Positions 48,792 to 60,599 of a stretch of DNA of 64,000 nucleotides are shown here, one piece after another. The notes below the pieces were generated by a model, which did no database searches, had not been told where the DNA came from, and saw only the letters and a program-made list of their open reading frames with translations. A program made the position numbers and the translations under genes. Each line of letters begins with the position of its first letter. Position 1 is the stretch's first letter. This DNA comes from Monosporascus cannonballus. Its lineage: Eukaryota > Ascomycota > Sordariomycetes > Xylariales. Location of the stretch: the NCBI GenBank assembly GCA_004154925.1, contig QJNS01000700.1:124001-188000 (forward strand), read 5' to 3'.

Positions 48792-49201
48792 ATGAAGTTC
48801 AACGCCGCTATCCTCTTCGCTGCTGCTCAGGCCGCCGGCGTCCTCTCTTCAGCCGTCGGTCTCGATTCCTCCTCGCCCGGAAACGTCCAGAAGCGAGAGT
48901 GTTGGCACGGGAAAAGCTATGGTTGCAGCGAGAGCGGCTTTTGCTGGAAGAAATGTGGTGGTGACCATACCGGTAAGCATTATTCCAGTCCTTCCCCCTC
49001 CCCTTCCTCCGATCTATCACCTACGACGCAACCTGGTAATCATATGCCAACACTGAGTGTGCAAAAGGCGCCTGGTGCTGGACTGCCAGGAACGATGGCT
49101 TCGGCGACTGGTACACCTGTTCCAATGACAATGATTGTAACACGGACATGCCTTGCAGCCAGGCTGTTGACGGCTGCGACGACTGTGGGTGCAGCTGCTA
49201 G
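48792..49201 (+). CDS. Small secreted cysteine-rich protein (104 aa, 12 Cys), candidate effector
   Basis: Exon 1 48792-48972, intron 48973-49067 (GTAAGC ... AAAAG), exon 2 49068-49201; splicing replaces an unspliced reading of low quality with a tail that ends CDDCGCSC and a stop. The precursor has a classic signal peptide (MKFNAAILFAAAQAAGVLSS, residues 1-20), a short pro-segment and a Kex2-like KR site at residues 34-35, leaving a mature protein of about 69 residues. It has 12 cysteines, six possible disulfides, spaced C-x7-C-x6-C-x3-C-x8-C-x13-C-x5-C-x5-C-x6-C-x2-C-x-C-x-C. A WCWTARND motif sits mid-protein. Such proteins are secreted and often act at the host or competitor interface, but I do not recognise the family and no activity is claimed. 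The acceptor choice rests on frame and cysteine continuity. A longer unspliced frame (to 49313) is less likely. Confidence 0.75.
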
Positions 49202-50523
49202 AAGGCAACAAGATGTCCCCTTACGCGGAAAATCCCCCCACGACGGATGGACTTGTAGAGCCCTCCTGGACGGATGGCCGATTGGGAGATGTTTGATCAC
49301 GGGCAATCTTTGAGGACTAGCTCCTTGTTAACACAAACGGTGATTTTTTGGGCTTAGGTATACGCGTTACGGTATTACCCCCATGAATATATTGTATCCT
49401 CGCTTTTAAAGTCTAGTATTGGCCATCATGTGAGCATCGTAGAGAGTCTAATTTGCCTGCCCAGTCTTTGAGAGCCCTGCACCTTGAGCATTTTCCAGCA
49501 ATAGCCTCCTCTTCACCACGAATACCCACACTAAGCGATCCCACGATAAGGCAGCAAAAACTCCAGCGTAGAGCTTTGTCAACATGCAAGCTGTGGATAT
49601 GTACGAGTCGACATGCTGTAGTTAGTATTTTTGGTGTCATGAAGACGAGGGAGCCAGGAGTTATACTGGGTGTTGTCTGGATATCCCAAGGCCTAATATT
49701 TCCAGTTTATCCCTCCCAGCTCATGGCCCCATCCCTCGGTTCTTCGTGGCACCACCATCAAAATACCTAAGTAATAGCCGGCTTGAAACCAGAGCTCTCA
49801 ACGATGACCTTTACATAGACTTGATATTCAATACTGCATACCGGTTGCATGACCAGGTAGATCATGCATGGATCTCAGAGGTGCCAAGGCATCCACGTAA
49901 GCGTCCCCCCCCCCCAAGCGCAGACCGGCATAGTCTGGAGTAACCTGAGGCTACTGTGGCTTGCTCTCTTCTTCGCAGCCCCAGGAGACCTGGAGCAAGC
50001 AATGAAAAGTAGAAAGATGGTTTCGCCACCTGGAGGCAGTGTAATACCAGGTGGCAGGACAGAACCCCCGGGAAGACAAAGCATTTGAGCTCAGCAAGAC
50101 CTGTGTGCAGTTAACGTGTTCACCAAGAGAGTACCAAACCAAAAACGAGAACAGAGAACAAGAACATAGGAGAGGGTTAACATAGGAAAAGGCAACGTAG
50201 GAAAAGGTTGGGGGAGAGGGGGAAGAAGCAGAAAAGGCAGCAACGAGAAAATCAGAGCGCGCAAAAGCAGAAAATCAGAAAACAGACACTCCGCCCACCG
50301 GCCATCACGGCGTTGTGAGTCTGGCATAAAGCCTCCCGAAAGGGCCAGTAAATCCCGTACTGAAGACACACTGCAGACCCGAATGCCCCTCATCGGAAGA
50401 AGGATCCCACCCAAAGTATTAGTCCCGCCTTCTATCTAAGCACTCAATGATGGTCGCTAGACACGTACGTTCCATACACCTTGTAATGGCCAGTCTCCGT
50501 CCACCCCAGAACTTCAAAAGACC
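49202..50523. other. No supported gene
   Basis: Overlapping short frames only. Around 50150-50290 the plus strand is markedly A/G-rich (runs such as GGAGAGGG and GGAAGAAGC), a milder version of the purine tract at 51690-52470. A C-homopolymer lies near 49906. Confidence 0.45.
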
Positions 50524-50995
50524 ATGTCGGACAGCAAGGGACCAAGGGCTGCTTACTCAAGCCCGAAGGCGAGTCCCACTAATATAGGAGAAAATGTGGG
50601 GCGGCTGAAGGGAGTCCTGATGGGGCCTACCAAAGAACCGAGCGACCTCACTCGGACTTTCACAGCGGAACAAGTCGGACGCCGCGTCCATCCTCGTCGG
50701 AAGAATCAAGGGCTGTTACCTTCCACTGGTGCGCATCGATGGCCATCGCCTCAAAGAGCCGGGTACCGACCGCAGGATAAACCTCCTAGTCGATACCCAG
50801 GGATACCCCCTACAGGCGGCGATGGAATACTCCGGCGGTCTCACACGCGGGGAGGTGACCTCGTCCATGCTGGAGTCCGGGGCAAACATGGGAACTCTTG
50901 AGCTTAGCCTCCCAACCCGTGAAGGGCGGGGTCCAGGGACCGAAGCCCTCGAATTGCTCCGAGAGTGTCTTGCGACGGCCCAAAGATATGCGTAA
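50524..50995 (+). pseudogene. Unrecognised coding remnant, two frames that would join by a frameshift
   Basis: Frame 50524-50901 starts MSDSKGPRAAYSSPKASP and gives plausible coding sequence to about 50670. From there the +1 frame is more convincing: NKSDAASILVGRIKGCYLPL, then LLVDTQGYPLQAAMEYSGG and a helical end, ELLRECLATAQRYA, with stop at 50995. Together they suggest one protein of about 155 residues broken by a single-base change near 50670-50690, but an intron or chance frames are possible. I know no family for it. Confidence 0.3.
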
Positions 50996-51599
50996 CACTC
51001 TTTGTGGTGGTTACGAGCTGGCGAGGTGGAAAAGACGAAAACACAGAAACAAAAACAAAGAAGACGTAGCTATGATGGACCAGATGCGAGACCTAACAGG
51101 GCCATATTGATGTGTAACTTGTCAAACTATAAATATTCGAGCAGTAGTATGGAGTAATTTCATCAGATCGGTTGGTGCGGTAGTTAATAAACGGAGCGTA
51201 GATCGGTAAGCGACTACTGTCGGAGAGTAATGCCGCCTAAACTGTTTTATGGGCAGCGTATAAATAGGCGAATGTCCGTCGGAAACAATTCAAATGCGTC
51301 AAGGATGGAATCGTTCGAGGTGAATGGAGAGTCTTCGTGCTGTAACTCTGAGAATATCCGAGTTGGTGCGTCGTGCCGATTTGTCGCAGGCACATTGTCA
51401 TTAAGTGGGCGCTCTTCTCATAGTACCGTTACTCGTGAATAGTGCGATAGCCGCTGTAGATACCAAAATTATAAGCATAATCTCATAGCAGACGGGGATG
51501 AAGATGAAGTGGAAGTGAGGTGAAGCGGGCACTCTGCTGCAAGAGCGGTTTTTCGTCTAGCTAATGCAAACGTGATGTGACTCAACGGCGATGAGCTCA
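50996..51599. other. No supported gene
   Basis: GC-balanced intergenic DNA with short frames (for example 51230-51442) and no motifs. Confidence 0.45.
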
Positions 51600-52470
51600 G
51601 GAAAGGGATGGGAGAAAGGTCAACTTACTTCATATATTATTTCGAAGGTAGAGTGATCGAGTTGAGGCTTGTAGTCATTAGTTGGTGTTACAATAGTGGT
51701 CACGTTCGAGGATGGAGGATGGAGAGAAGAGAGGAAGCATGGTAGAGAAGTGGTGAGGGTACGAGAGGTGAGTGTAGGAGGGGAGGGAGCGGTGATGGCA
51801 GAGGAGAGAGAGAGAGTATAGAAGAGAAAAAGCAAAAAGAAAGGAGGCGAACAGAGACGAAAAAGGATGAGGGTGAACGAGGATAATGATGCGAGTATGA
51901 GCGATGATGGAAGTGGACGAAGATAGACGACAATGAGGATGGCAGATATTGAGAGTGGAAAAGTACGAAGACGATGAGAACCGAGGATGGGAGGCGAAGA
52001 ACGAAAATAGATTTACTAAAAAGATGGAAGAGAATGAGGGTGGAAGAGGACGACTATGGAAAAGAAAAAAAGGGCAGAAGAATCGTAGAATGGAAGAGGC
52101 GCAGATAGAAGAGAGGAGGCGAGAGCGTCAGATGGGTGGGAGGTCAGGTTCAGGTTCAAGGTATGCAAATTGCGTGATGAGTGCTCGACATCAGAGAAGA
52201 TGTTTTGATCATTGCAGGCAAGTTGGGAGAGTAGGTGCAGGATAACGAGGAAGGGGATTCGTGAGCGAGATATATAACTTACCGAATGGATCACGGCTAG
52301 GGTGATCGATTGGTGCTATTAATGGCGAGTCACTGATCGAGGAACTGGAGGAGTTGGGTGTGTGGGAGGGCAGAAGTCAACAAGAAACGCGGGAGGGAAG
52401 TATGTCAGAGGGGAAAAGTAAGTATTGGTGACGGGTGTGTTGCTGGGGGGAAGGGGAAACAAAAGAACAG
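51600..52470. other. Strongly strand-asymmetric purine-rich tract
   Basis: For about 850 bp the plus strand is dominated by A and G, densest at 51700-52140, with runs such as GAGGAGAGAGAGAGAG and GAGAAAAAGCAAAAAGAAAG. The open frames here (for example 51949-52245 and 51620-51933) follow from the composition: they are E/K/R-rich on plus and S/L/P-rich on minus, and are not genes. The tract is not RIP-like, because C is lost on one strand without TA enrichment. Confidence 0.8.
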
Positions 52471-53479
52471 GTACGTACCTGTGTTGCTATGGCGGCTCCT
52501 TTCCTGAGTTGAAATTTCCAAAGGTTCGTTCTGGCATCTAATATTCGTTATAGGTCGTTGACTAGATGTGTGCGTTGAAGATGCGAGATGGCCGAGGTGT
52601 GGTCGAAGAGAGTCCGGGAGAGATATGTGAAGAAGGGAGCTTAAAAATCGCGAGCTGCCTACGAGTTCTCACGTAGTAATTTCTAATACCAGTTTCCCAG
52701 ACGAAATCAATATTATCCAACTTGATTCATATTCTAAGTAGACGTGAAAAGCGTTATTCAGGTGGCTCACTTAGATCAACGTGAGTTTTTACTCCAATTC
52801 CGGCTGCTTTACTTGATTTATATGTTTTATTAGTATAGCGTAACTGCTTGGAATACATAGATTAATCCTAGTTATCCTCTGGCCAACTATCGTGAGGGCC
52901 CCGTACGTATAGTCATATGAACTTCAGAGGGAAACAGAGTTATCATGGAGCTCACCTCTGAAAGCACATCACCTTCGAGAAGGGAGCTTCATAGACATCA
53001 GGCTCGTCCAAAAGTAAACCCTTGCATCTGAGTGTAATGTCTTTTAGATTTTATAGCAGGTGAAGCTTGATATAGAGCAACCAGCCTAGAGCCATACTTA
53101 CGTCGAAGGTCCAAATAGTACCGGATAATGCAGAGGATTCATATTGTTGACAGCTTAAGAAATAACCATCAGCTGACATCGCGCGATGCCCTCCTACTCA
53201 TGATATAGAAGCATGTCTAGTCAATGAGCGAGCCTCCAAGCTGCTGTATATTTATCCCTTCGACAGGGTGATGAAGCAGGACCTGTGGTAAAAGAAGAAC
53301 TCCTACTTGATAAGTCTATCTTTCTTATGAGTCAGTGGCTAGATATCAGGTCACATCAACTACCCTCGGTGTATCCTATTGCTCTGGCCAGCCCACTGCT
53401 TTTTTTTTTCTACTATTGTGAACCCCATGGTATGTACTCTAAACTACGACTAACCCCATTCCTCGCACAGGATCCTTTA
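52471..53479. other. Intergenic, no supported gene
   Basis: About 1 kb downstream of the ABC transporter pseudogene (its 3' side). Short frames only. Confidence 0.45.
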
Positions 53480-56400
53480 TCAGTTTCCCTTCTTCTGCTT
53501 TAGCTCCGCTAGCAACCCACCCAGCGGATTCTTGCCTTTGAACCTCAAGAACGTCGCTAGGTTGACAACGGCGTAGTTGAAGACAATAAACCGCAGACAA
53601 TGCCGAAGTCACGCCAGGTATGGCTGTAATAGACGCTGAACTGTCTCCCGAACTCGTCACCCGTCGCATATTGGCAGAACTCGCAGAGGCCGTCGGCACC
53701 CATCTGCACATACCCCCCTGCCTGCGCGATGTAACCCTGGACGTATGACTCGCACGTCTGGCCTGGAGGCGCCGCAAAGCGAGAGAACTCGCCCACCTGG
53801 TATCTGTGTATTCCGGCGGCGAGGAAGGCCTCCAATAGGTAGTGAAAAGGTGTGAGCCAGTACATCCACGCGCGCCAGAACATCGGTAGCTATGCGGACG
53901 GGACCACGACGCCGCAGAAGGAGACGACGAAGAGGAAGAAGATGGGAACTAGCAGACTCGCGAGCAGCTCGTTGGGGCTGAAGGATGCGATGGCCTGACC
54001 AAAGCCCACGTAGTACAACTCGAAGAGCATGATGCATAAGAATGTGAATCCAGAGGTGAACCCGAGATTCCTGTTGCCCATTACTCCCCACCACCAGCAA
54101 TTGAAGTAGATGGCGCCTGCGACTATGGCGTATGGGATTTCGACTAATAGGGCTACTGTAGTCCATGCGAACCAGGAGTATATCTTGGCGTTATTTTCGC
54201 GGGACTGGAAAATGTCCCGTGAGTGGAGGAAGACTGGTTGGAGTTGCTGGATCAGGGGCGGCGAGATCGTCAGGGTCATGAAGATGGAGAAGAGGTGTGA
54301 TTGCATATCAATGGTCGCGTACCCCAGCTTGTAGAATGTGAAGGAGTTGAACAGACCAGTAAATATTTGCAGGATAAACTTGCCCATGATGTAATTCAGT
54401 CTCCTCCAATACGCGACGAAGGAGCGCTTGACGACTGCCGTGGTCTGTGTCCAAAGAGACATTGTGTATTCCCGATCGTCCCGCACGTTCCTCGAATGGT
54501 CGGCATTCTTGCGCTTCTCAACAATTTCAGCTATACCCCTGGATTGCTCTTCGTACTTCCTCGACTGCAGCCAAGTGCTCCCCCAGTCCTGACCTTTGTA
54601 GTCTGGGTTTCCAGCACCAATGGTATCTAGCACCCATTCAGCGGGGTTGGCATCCGGCGGACACTTTGATCCACCGTTTTCTTCAAAATAGCTTATTAAT
54701 TTCTGGCTGCCCTTTCCGAGATCACCGGCGTAGACTACGCGTCCGCCGGATTCGAGAAGGATAAGTTCATCGAAATTCTCGAAGAGCACGGCGGAAGGCT
54801 GATGAATCGTGCAAAGAATGGCTTGGCCCGCATCAGCCAGCTTACGCAAGAACCGAACAATGTTGAATGCGGCACCAGAATCGAGACCAGAGGTGGGCTC
54901 GTCCAAGAACATCAGCAGCTCCGGCTTGGACGCAAGTTTCACGCCAATGGTCAATCTCTTTCGCTGCTCCGAGTTGAGACCCTCGCCGACCTTACCGATA
55001 GTGGCGCCAGCGATGTCTTGCATCTCGAGAAGTTCGATGATAGTCTCGCAATAAGCATATTTCTCCTCCTTGACAACTTCTTTCGGCTGACGGAGGAGGG
55101 CCGAGAACGGCAGCGCCCCTCGCACAGTGCCGGCTGCCACAGAAATTAGCGTCATACTTTCAGGAAGGCAAACGCTGAATGGGACGGACTTGGCTCACGG
55201 ATGTCAAGCTGCTCTGAGAAGCCAGTAGCTCTCTGGAACGATTTTGGCAGTGGCTTTCTATCCACAAGGAAGTTTCCTGTTATGACCCCAAACTTTATCC
55301 TACATATAACTGTCAGCAGCTGATTCAGTAGCTTATTCAGTGTGCTTACCAGTTCCTAACAGACCTTTGAGCCAGAGCATTCAGAAGCGTCGTCTTCCCA
55401 GACCCGGAAGCTCCCATAAGTGCAGTCAATTTGCCGGGCCTGACGTATCCCTGAACGTTCTGCTGCAGCTTCCTCTCACCGCCTTGGAAGGGTATTGCGT
55501 AATCCACGTCTTGAAAGGTGAAAATCTTCTCGTTCTTGGCCACATTGTTCAATACTTCCTTATCCCTCTGTTCGTGCCCTTTGGCGTTCTGCTCAGGGGG
55601 CGCTGCTTTCTCGTTGACTCTTCCGGTCTCTTCGTCGCTGACAGTACCCCCCCCCCCGGCCGCCAGTTTCAATAGAACCTTGAACTATCTTCGGAACCTG
55701 ACCGCGTTTGAAAACAGTTACTGCTGCTCCTCCTGCGTTCGGCTTCATCATTTCCATCCCTAGCATGGAGATCGCCAGAAAGAAGAAAAAGAACGCCCAC
55801 AGAAACCCGAAGTTGCCCCAGAGATGGCTGCGGGAGTAGTTGAAGGCGGCCTGGATATAGGCGGCCCCGGAAACTGTCCTCGAACCTGTGGTAGACCCTG
55901 CCAATGTACATGACTGATACTGCGGCGAAGCACCGGGGACCTGCGGGACGAGAAAGGGACCTACACAGGGAAACTATAGTCTGTAAAACTCGTTAGACAT
56001 GAGACATTCGAAGCCGTACTATATCCAGTTTATCCATCTCAGCCAGCCAAACCAGGGGCGCATTTGTGAAGGGGGAATCAGATAGCCTGTGTAGACAATT
56101 AGGGTCTGGATCGCAACGCCAGTCACCTTGGTGGCGTCATCCAAAGTCTTGAACACCGCCAAGATTGCTCGGAAAAAGGCATATGCTGTCATTGTGACCA
56201 ACCACAAGATAAGGATGGAAATGAAGAATTGTGATGGCGTAGCAGATAAGCCAGCCATCCAGTAGATAATCACGGCAAGTAACACAACCTGAACCAGAAC
56301 TAATGGGATATCCACGATTGTCTGCGCTAGGGCGTAAGCTGAAGGCTGGTAGAACGAAAAGTTCTTATGCTTGAGCAAGATGGGCTTGGACTCAAAAGCA

Positions 56401-58282
56401 GCAGTCAGCTCTGCAAGTGCCAACAGGGCGTTGAATAGAAGGATGAAGAACAATACGCCTCCGCGCCTAAATGCTCCGGCGGTATTGTCGGGTAAGTTGT
56501 AGAACAAGCTTCCCACTACGACGCCCTGGAAAATAATGCCGCCCCATTTGCCAAACAGGGAGGCTTTGTCACATAACATGACAAGAACCTGTCGCCTTGT
56601 TAGAGTCATGACTTGTTGGTGAAAAGGTATCGTGAAATTCTTCTTTTTCGCCTTCTTCAAAGTGTTCTGGGTCCGCTCCCATGTTGAGCTTCGTACACCC
56701 TAACGTCATCAAGATTACACTAGTAAGCCTCACTCCTCATATATATGTCTGCGAAGTCCTGGGCGGATCGAGGAATCCGATTTTCCCATCCCGGTTTTAC
56801 GCTGCGCTCGGAAGGATCAGTTACCGACGTAAGGAAGTCTGCGTGGTCCATCGGTCTGGACAGTCGAACCCAAGATCGAGGAAATACTGTTTGGCCCGAT
56901 CGGCGGTGCCATAACACAAGCATTTCCCGTTGCCAATGAGCAATACTTTATCGACGAGATTGTATAAAGACTCTCCGGCCTAGTATAGCGAAACGGCAGT
57001 AGAGATATGGGCAATGTTTGTCAATGCCCGCAGGGACTGCACATATTCCACGGCTGTTGGTGCGTCTAAACCCTTACTCGAGTTATCCCACCCTTGAACA
57101 CTGGCTCTAGTGATGAGGGCCTCTGCTATGCTGACTCGCTTGCGCTCTCCGCCGGACACTCCTCTGATATACTCGTCGCCCACTTTCGTATCGAGGGTAT
57201 GCTCGATCCACAGCAATTTAGTCGCGACTCGGAGGAATTCCTTGACATAATCTTTTCTACTCTCCCCCTTCCATCCTTGACTCCTTTCCAGGAGTGCGAG
57301 TCCGGAGAGCAAAACTAAGCGTGTGTCTGACTATTAGTGTTGCATGGTGTAAGTCGTCTTCCGGGTTGTAGATGATCTCACCCCTGAAGTCCTTGGCCAT
57401 AGTCTTGGCATCCGTGCCGCCGTAAGTAACATCACCCAAAACATCTTCGAAGCCTGCGCGTTGGTTGCAGAATGTCTTGAGAAATGTCGTACATCATGAG
57501 CCAGGCCGACCCAGTACCAACAAGATTTCCCCCGGGCGTACACAACCGGTGAAGTTAGAGATGAGATCCCGCACAGGAGGCTTGGCAATAGCTGCCTTCG
57601 GGCCTTTGGTGAACAAGTTCTTTAGGAACCGAGGTAAGCCTAAGAAGATGTCACCGACCGTGGGTTGTAAGCTGGCCCCAAGGCCGACACCTTTCACTGT
57701 AAGGTCCCGGAAAATGACGCCGGCATGTCTGGTCTTCTCTTCCTCGCTTTGCCGTTGACGGGCCTCCCCAAACAAGCGAGACATCAACCGTTCGATCTCC
57801 TCCCGTTCCTCTTTGGACTCCCCACGGGAAAACGAACTCCTGCGCCGTGAGATAACCCGGAACAAGTCTTCTTCGGTTGTGATGCTGCTTTTGCCTTGTT
57901 CAACGGTTGACCTCTTATTCCCGGGGCACGCTGCCGTAGTCTTCAATGGCTCGAAGTAAGGTTCAACCGCGGTAGTTGACTCTGAGTCGACTTGTGACGA
58001 TGAAGATATTGGCTGAGACGCAACGTCTGCGCTCACATGGGAGTGTGGACTGGTTCCACTCGCGTTGGTCTCGTGTACAGCTCGGATGCCAGAGCGAAGA
58101 CTGGGACTTCTCCCTATGTCATGTCGTCCTGAAGCAATCGCACTTTCCCCACCCTCGGAGGATCTTCGTGCTGATATCCAGTTGCTTGGCTCGACAAGGG
58201 GAGACTGGGGACCGGGAGGTGGCTCCTGAAGAGGGTTCACCGGTGGAGTTTCAGGGAAACCACCCGGCACATCTGTATCCAC
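53480..58282 (-). pseudogene. PDR-type (ABCG) full-size ABC transporter, multiply broken
   Basis: Reads from the ATG at 58282 through NBD1, TMD1, NBD2 and TMD2 to a stop at 53480, the full PDR layout of drug-efflux pumps in the plasma membrane. NBD1 has GEILLVLGRPGS, then a TGA in the Walker A motif (57496-57494), VSGGERKRVSIAEA and GLDAPTA. TMD1 has FGKWGGIIFQGVVVGSLF and VYTGYLIPPSQM. NBD2 is well preserved: [35 protein letters not shown] and FLDEPTSGLDSGAAF. Two introns, 55349-55300 and 55189-55134, splice in frame. Lesions: TAG at 56982, 56722, 56021, 55976 and 53892, each where glutamine (CAG) is expected; frameshifts near 57266 (C5 run on plus), 56848, 56690, in the C11 run 55647-55657, and near 53585. 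At least ten lesions exclude a functional transporter, though the homopolymer shifts could be sequencing errors. Confidence 0.9.
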
Positions 58283-58401
58283 CGGAGCAGGCTTATTACT
58301 ACACCCTAACAGGGATTATTGCAGTTAGTGGTATACAAGCCCCACCTTTCTAAATCCTTCTTCGCCCATTAGCATAAGTGGTTTTCTTTTGCCTTATCGT
58401 G

Positions 58402-58566
58402 ATCAGGACCCCATTTTGGAGGTTGTGGCTACGCCTGCGGCGCAGCAGCCGTAGCCACAGCTATAGCTTTTGATCAAGAAGTATCTGTCAGGGGTCCAAT
58501 ATATGAGCTAAACTCCTTTAAGAATAATACCCACAAAAATAACAAAACCTCCAAAATAAGGCCTGA
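58402..58566 (+). repeat. Dispersed repeat R3, most complete copy
   Basis: Inverted ends ATCAGGACCCCATTTTGGAG (left) and, reversed, ATCAGGCCTTATTTTGGAGG (right) enclose about 165 bp with an internal palindrome (GTGGCTACGCC ... CCGTAGCCAC). Matches the copy at 8368-8511 and the fragment at 3640-3700. Right-side similarity to the 8.5-kb copy continues to about 58615. It sits at the exact border between the ABC pseudogene island and AT-rich DNA. Confidence 0.6.
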
Positions 58567-58619
58567 TAATAAGTTGTGATTTTTTCGTTCCGTTTGGTAC
58601 GTTTTTATATAAATTCGCA

Positions 58620-60258
58620 AAAATTATTAATATTAATTTTGGTAATATATATTAATTACGAAACTCCTAGTATTTTAATTTATATAATTTAATATAAAAT
58701 TAAATTTTTAATTTTTTAATATAATAATAATTTTAATTAATACGAAATAAAAATTATTATAATAAAAAAATAACCTAAAATTTTGATTAATATATATTAT
58801 AATTTTTTATCCCTTTTAAGCCAATATGATAATAATATATCTTTATAAGCTAAAATAATAATATATAAAATTTAAAATTATCCGTTATAAACCTTAAAAC
58901 ATATTTTTTAATTAATTAAATACGGATAATATATTTAAAAGTTTAAAGTAAATATTTTAAATTTTTAAATATTTAATTTTTTAAAATAAAACATTTATTT
59001 TTATCCGATATTTTTACCGGTTTTTTGCCGATATAAACATAATTAACCTATATGCCAACGTTATATATACGGCCGATAACCTTACGAAAACCCTGCGCCG
59101 TTAATTTGTTCGCCTTATATTAAGTATTATATTTGGCGGATAAGGCCGTATTTTACGAAAAAATAAGTTAATATAATATATAATTTGATTTTCGAAAAAC
59201 TTAATATTTTTTTCGTTATTAAAATATATTTTAAAAAAGTTTTAATTTTTTGAATTTTTTAAAATAATTAATTTAATTATAATTTAAGTCATATTATTAA
59301 TTAAGTTAATAAAAAAATAATAAGTTTTCATATTAATAATTTTATATTTTATTTTTATTTTAATATTTGCAAATACGAAAAAAACTTAATCTAAAAATAT
59401 TTAATCATATAATTATCGAATAATATAATTATATTATTTTTAATTTTAACTAAATATCGAACAATTAATTTTAAATTATTATATTAAATTTTGTTTTCGA
59501 ATAATAATATAATTTAATTATTATCGACAAAATATATTTATTATCGGAATAAAAAAATTTCCAGCTTAAATATATTAATATCCGTAATTTATATTTTATT
59601 TTTTTTATTTATATATGTTAATTTACGTATATAATAATTATTAATAATACTAAAAAAAATTACGAAATATGGCGGTTTTCGTTAAATTAACGGCCTAATT
59701 AAATATGGTTATAAAACAGAAGTTCGACGTTTTAATATTAATTATTTTAAAATTAATATTATTATTTTTATTATTTAAAAATTAACGTTTAAATTAAGGA
59801 TATTTAAATTTTTTAATAATTAATATATCCGGGTTATTAAATAATATTTTTTTAATTGAACTTAATAATTTATATTTTATTATTAAAATTATTATTCATA
59901 TTAATAATAAGGCAAAAATTATAAATATTTATAATTTTAAAATATTTTACGGAAATTAAATTTATATATATAATAATTTAAAATAATCGGATAATTTTAT
60001 TCGTATCGCTATATTTATTATCGTTTTTAAATTAAATATAAATATCCCGGATATTAATCGAATAAAATAATAAGATATATTATAAATTTTTTAAATTAAA
60101 AATATATAATAATAATTTAATTAAACAATTTATAATTATAAGCAATTAAATATAATTAATTATAAATAAGCCATGTTATTTGCATTTTATTAGATATTTA
60201 ATAAATATAAAATAAAACCGTTTATTTTTAAAAAAATAAAATAACGAAAAGAATTTAA
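58620..60258. other. AT-rich RIP-degraded block, unidentified
   Basis: About 1.6 kb of extreme AT content, with one less-mutated patch at 59040-59160. No domain or terminal repeat was recognised. It may be the body of the element whose end is repeat R3. Confidence 0.45.
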
Positions 60259-60581
60259 TATTACGACCTGACAAGTCACGGCCTCCAGGAACGGTCGTAA
60301 CGGAAAAAGCCAAGAAAACTATGTGGATCAGGTCACGTAATAGATCACCAACTCACTGGTAATAATCCAATTAAAAAAAATATATACGCTTATTAATTCC
60401 ATAATTTAAATAACTTTAGCTTATAACATTTATTAATATTAATCATTTGCAATTAAACATTTCCGATATTAAAAAATGTAATACGTTACTATATTTATTG
60501 CTTAAATTTCCACGATATTCCTACTAATATAAACTCGTCAAGTTAAGGTTTAATAATTAATTAAACTACTAAGCCGTCATA
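60259..60581 (+). repeat. Gypsy G1 LTR, 5' LTR, RIP-mutated
   Basis: TATTACGACC start and GCCGTCATA end, 323 bp; aligns with the reverse complement of the unmutated solo LTR at 40637-40979. Differences are mainly C to T and G to A. The gag-pol interior follows on the plus strand. Confidence 0.8.
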
Positions 60582-60599
60582 CGTTACAAGCTTTTATTT

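Noticed and set aside
48792..49313. Unspliced 173-residue reading of the secreted protein gene
   Set aside because: It loses the cysteine pattern after residue 60 and gives a low-complexity tail; the spliced 104-residue form keeps 12 cysteines and a clean stop.
51620..52294. Open frames of 70-98 codons in the purine tract
   Set aside because: Low-complexity products of the base skew, E/K/R on one strand and S/L/P/F on the other.
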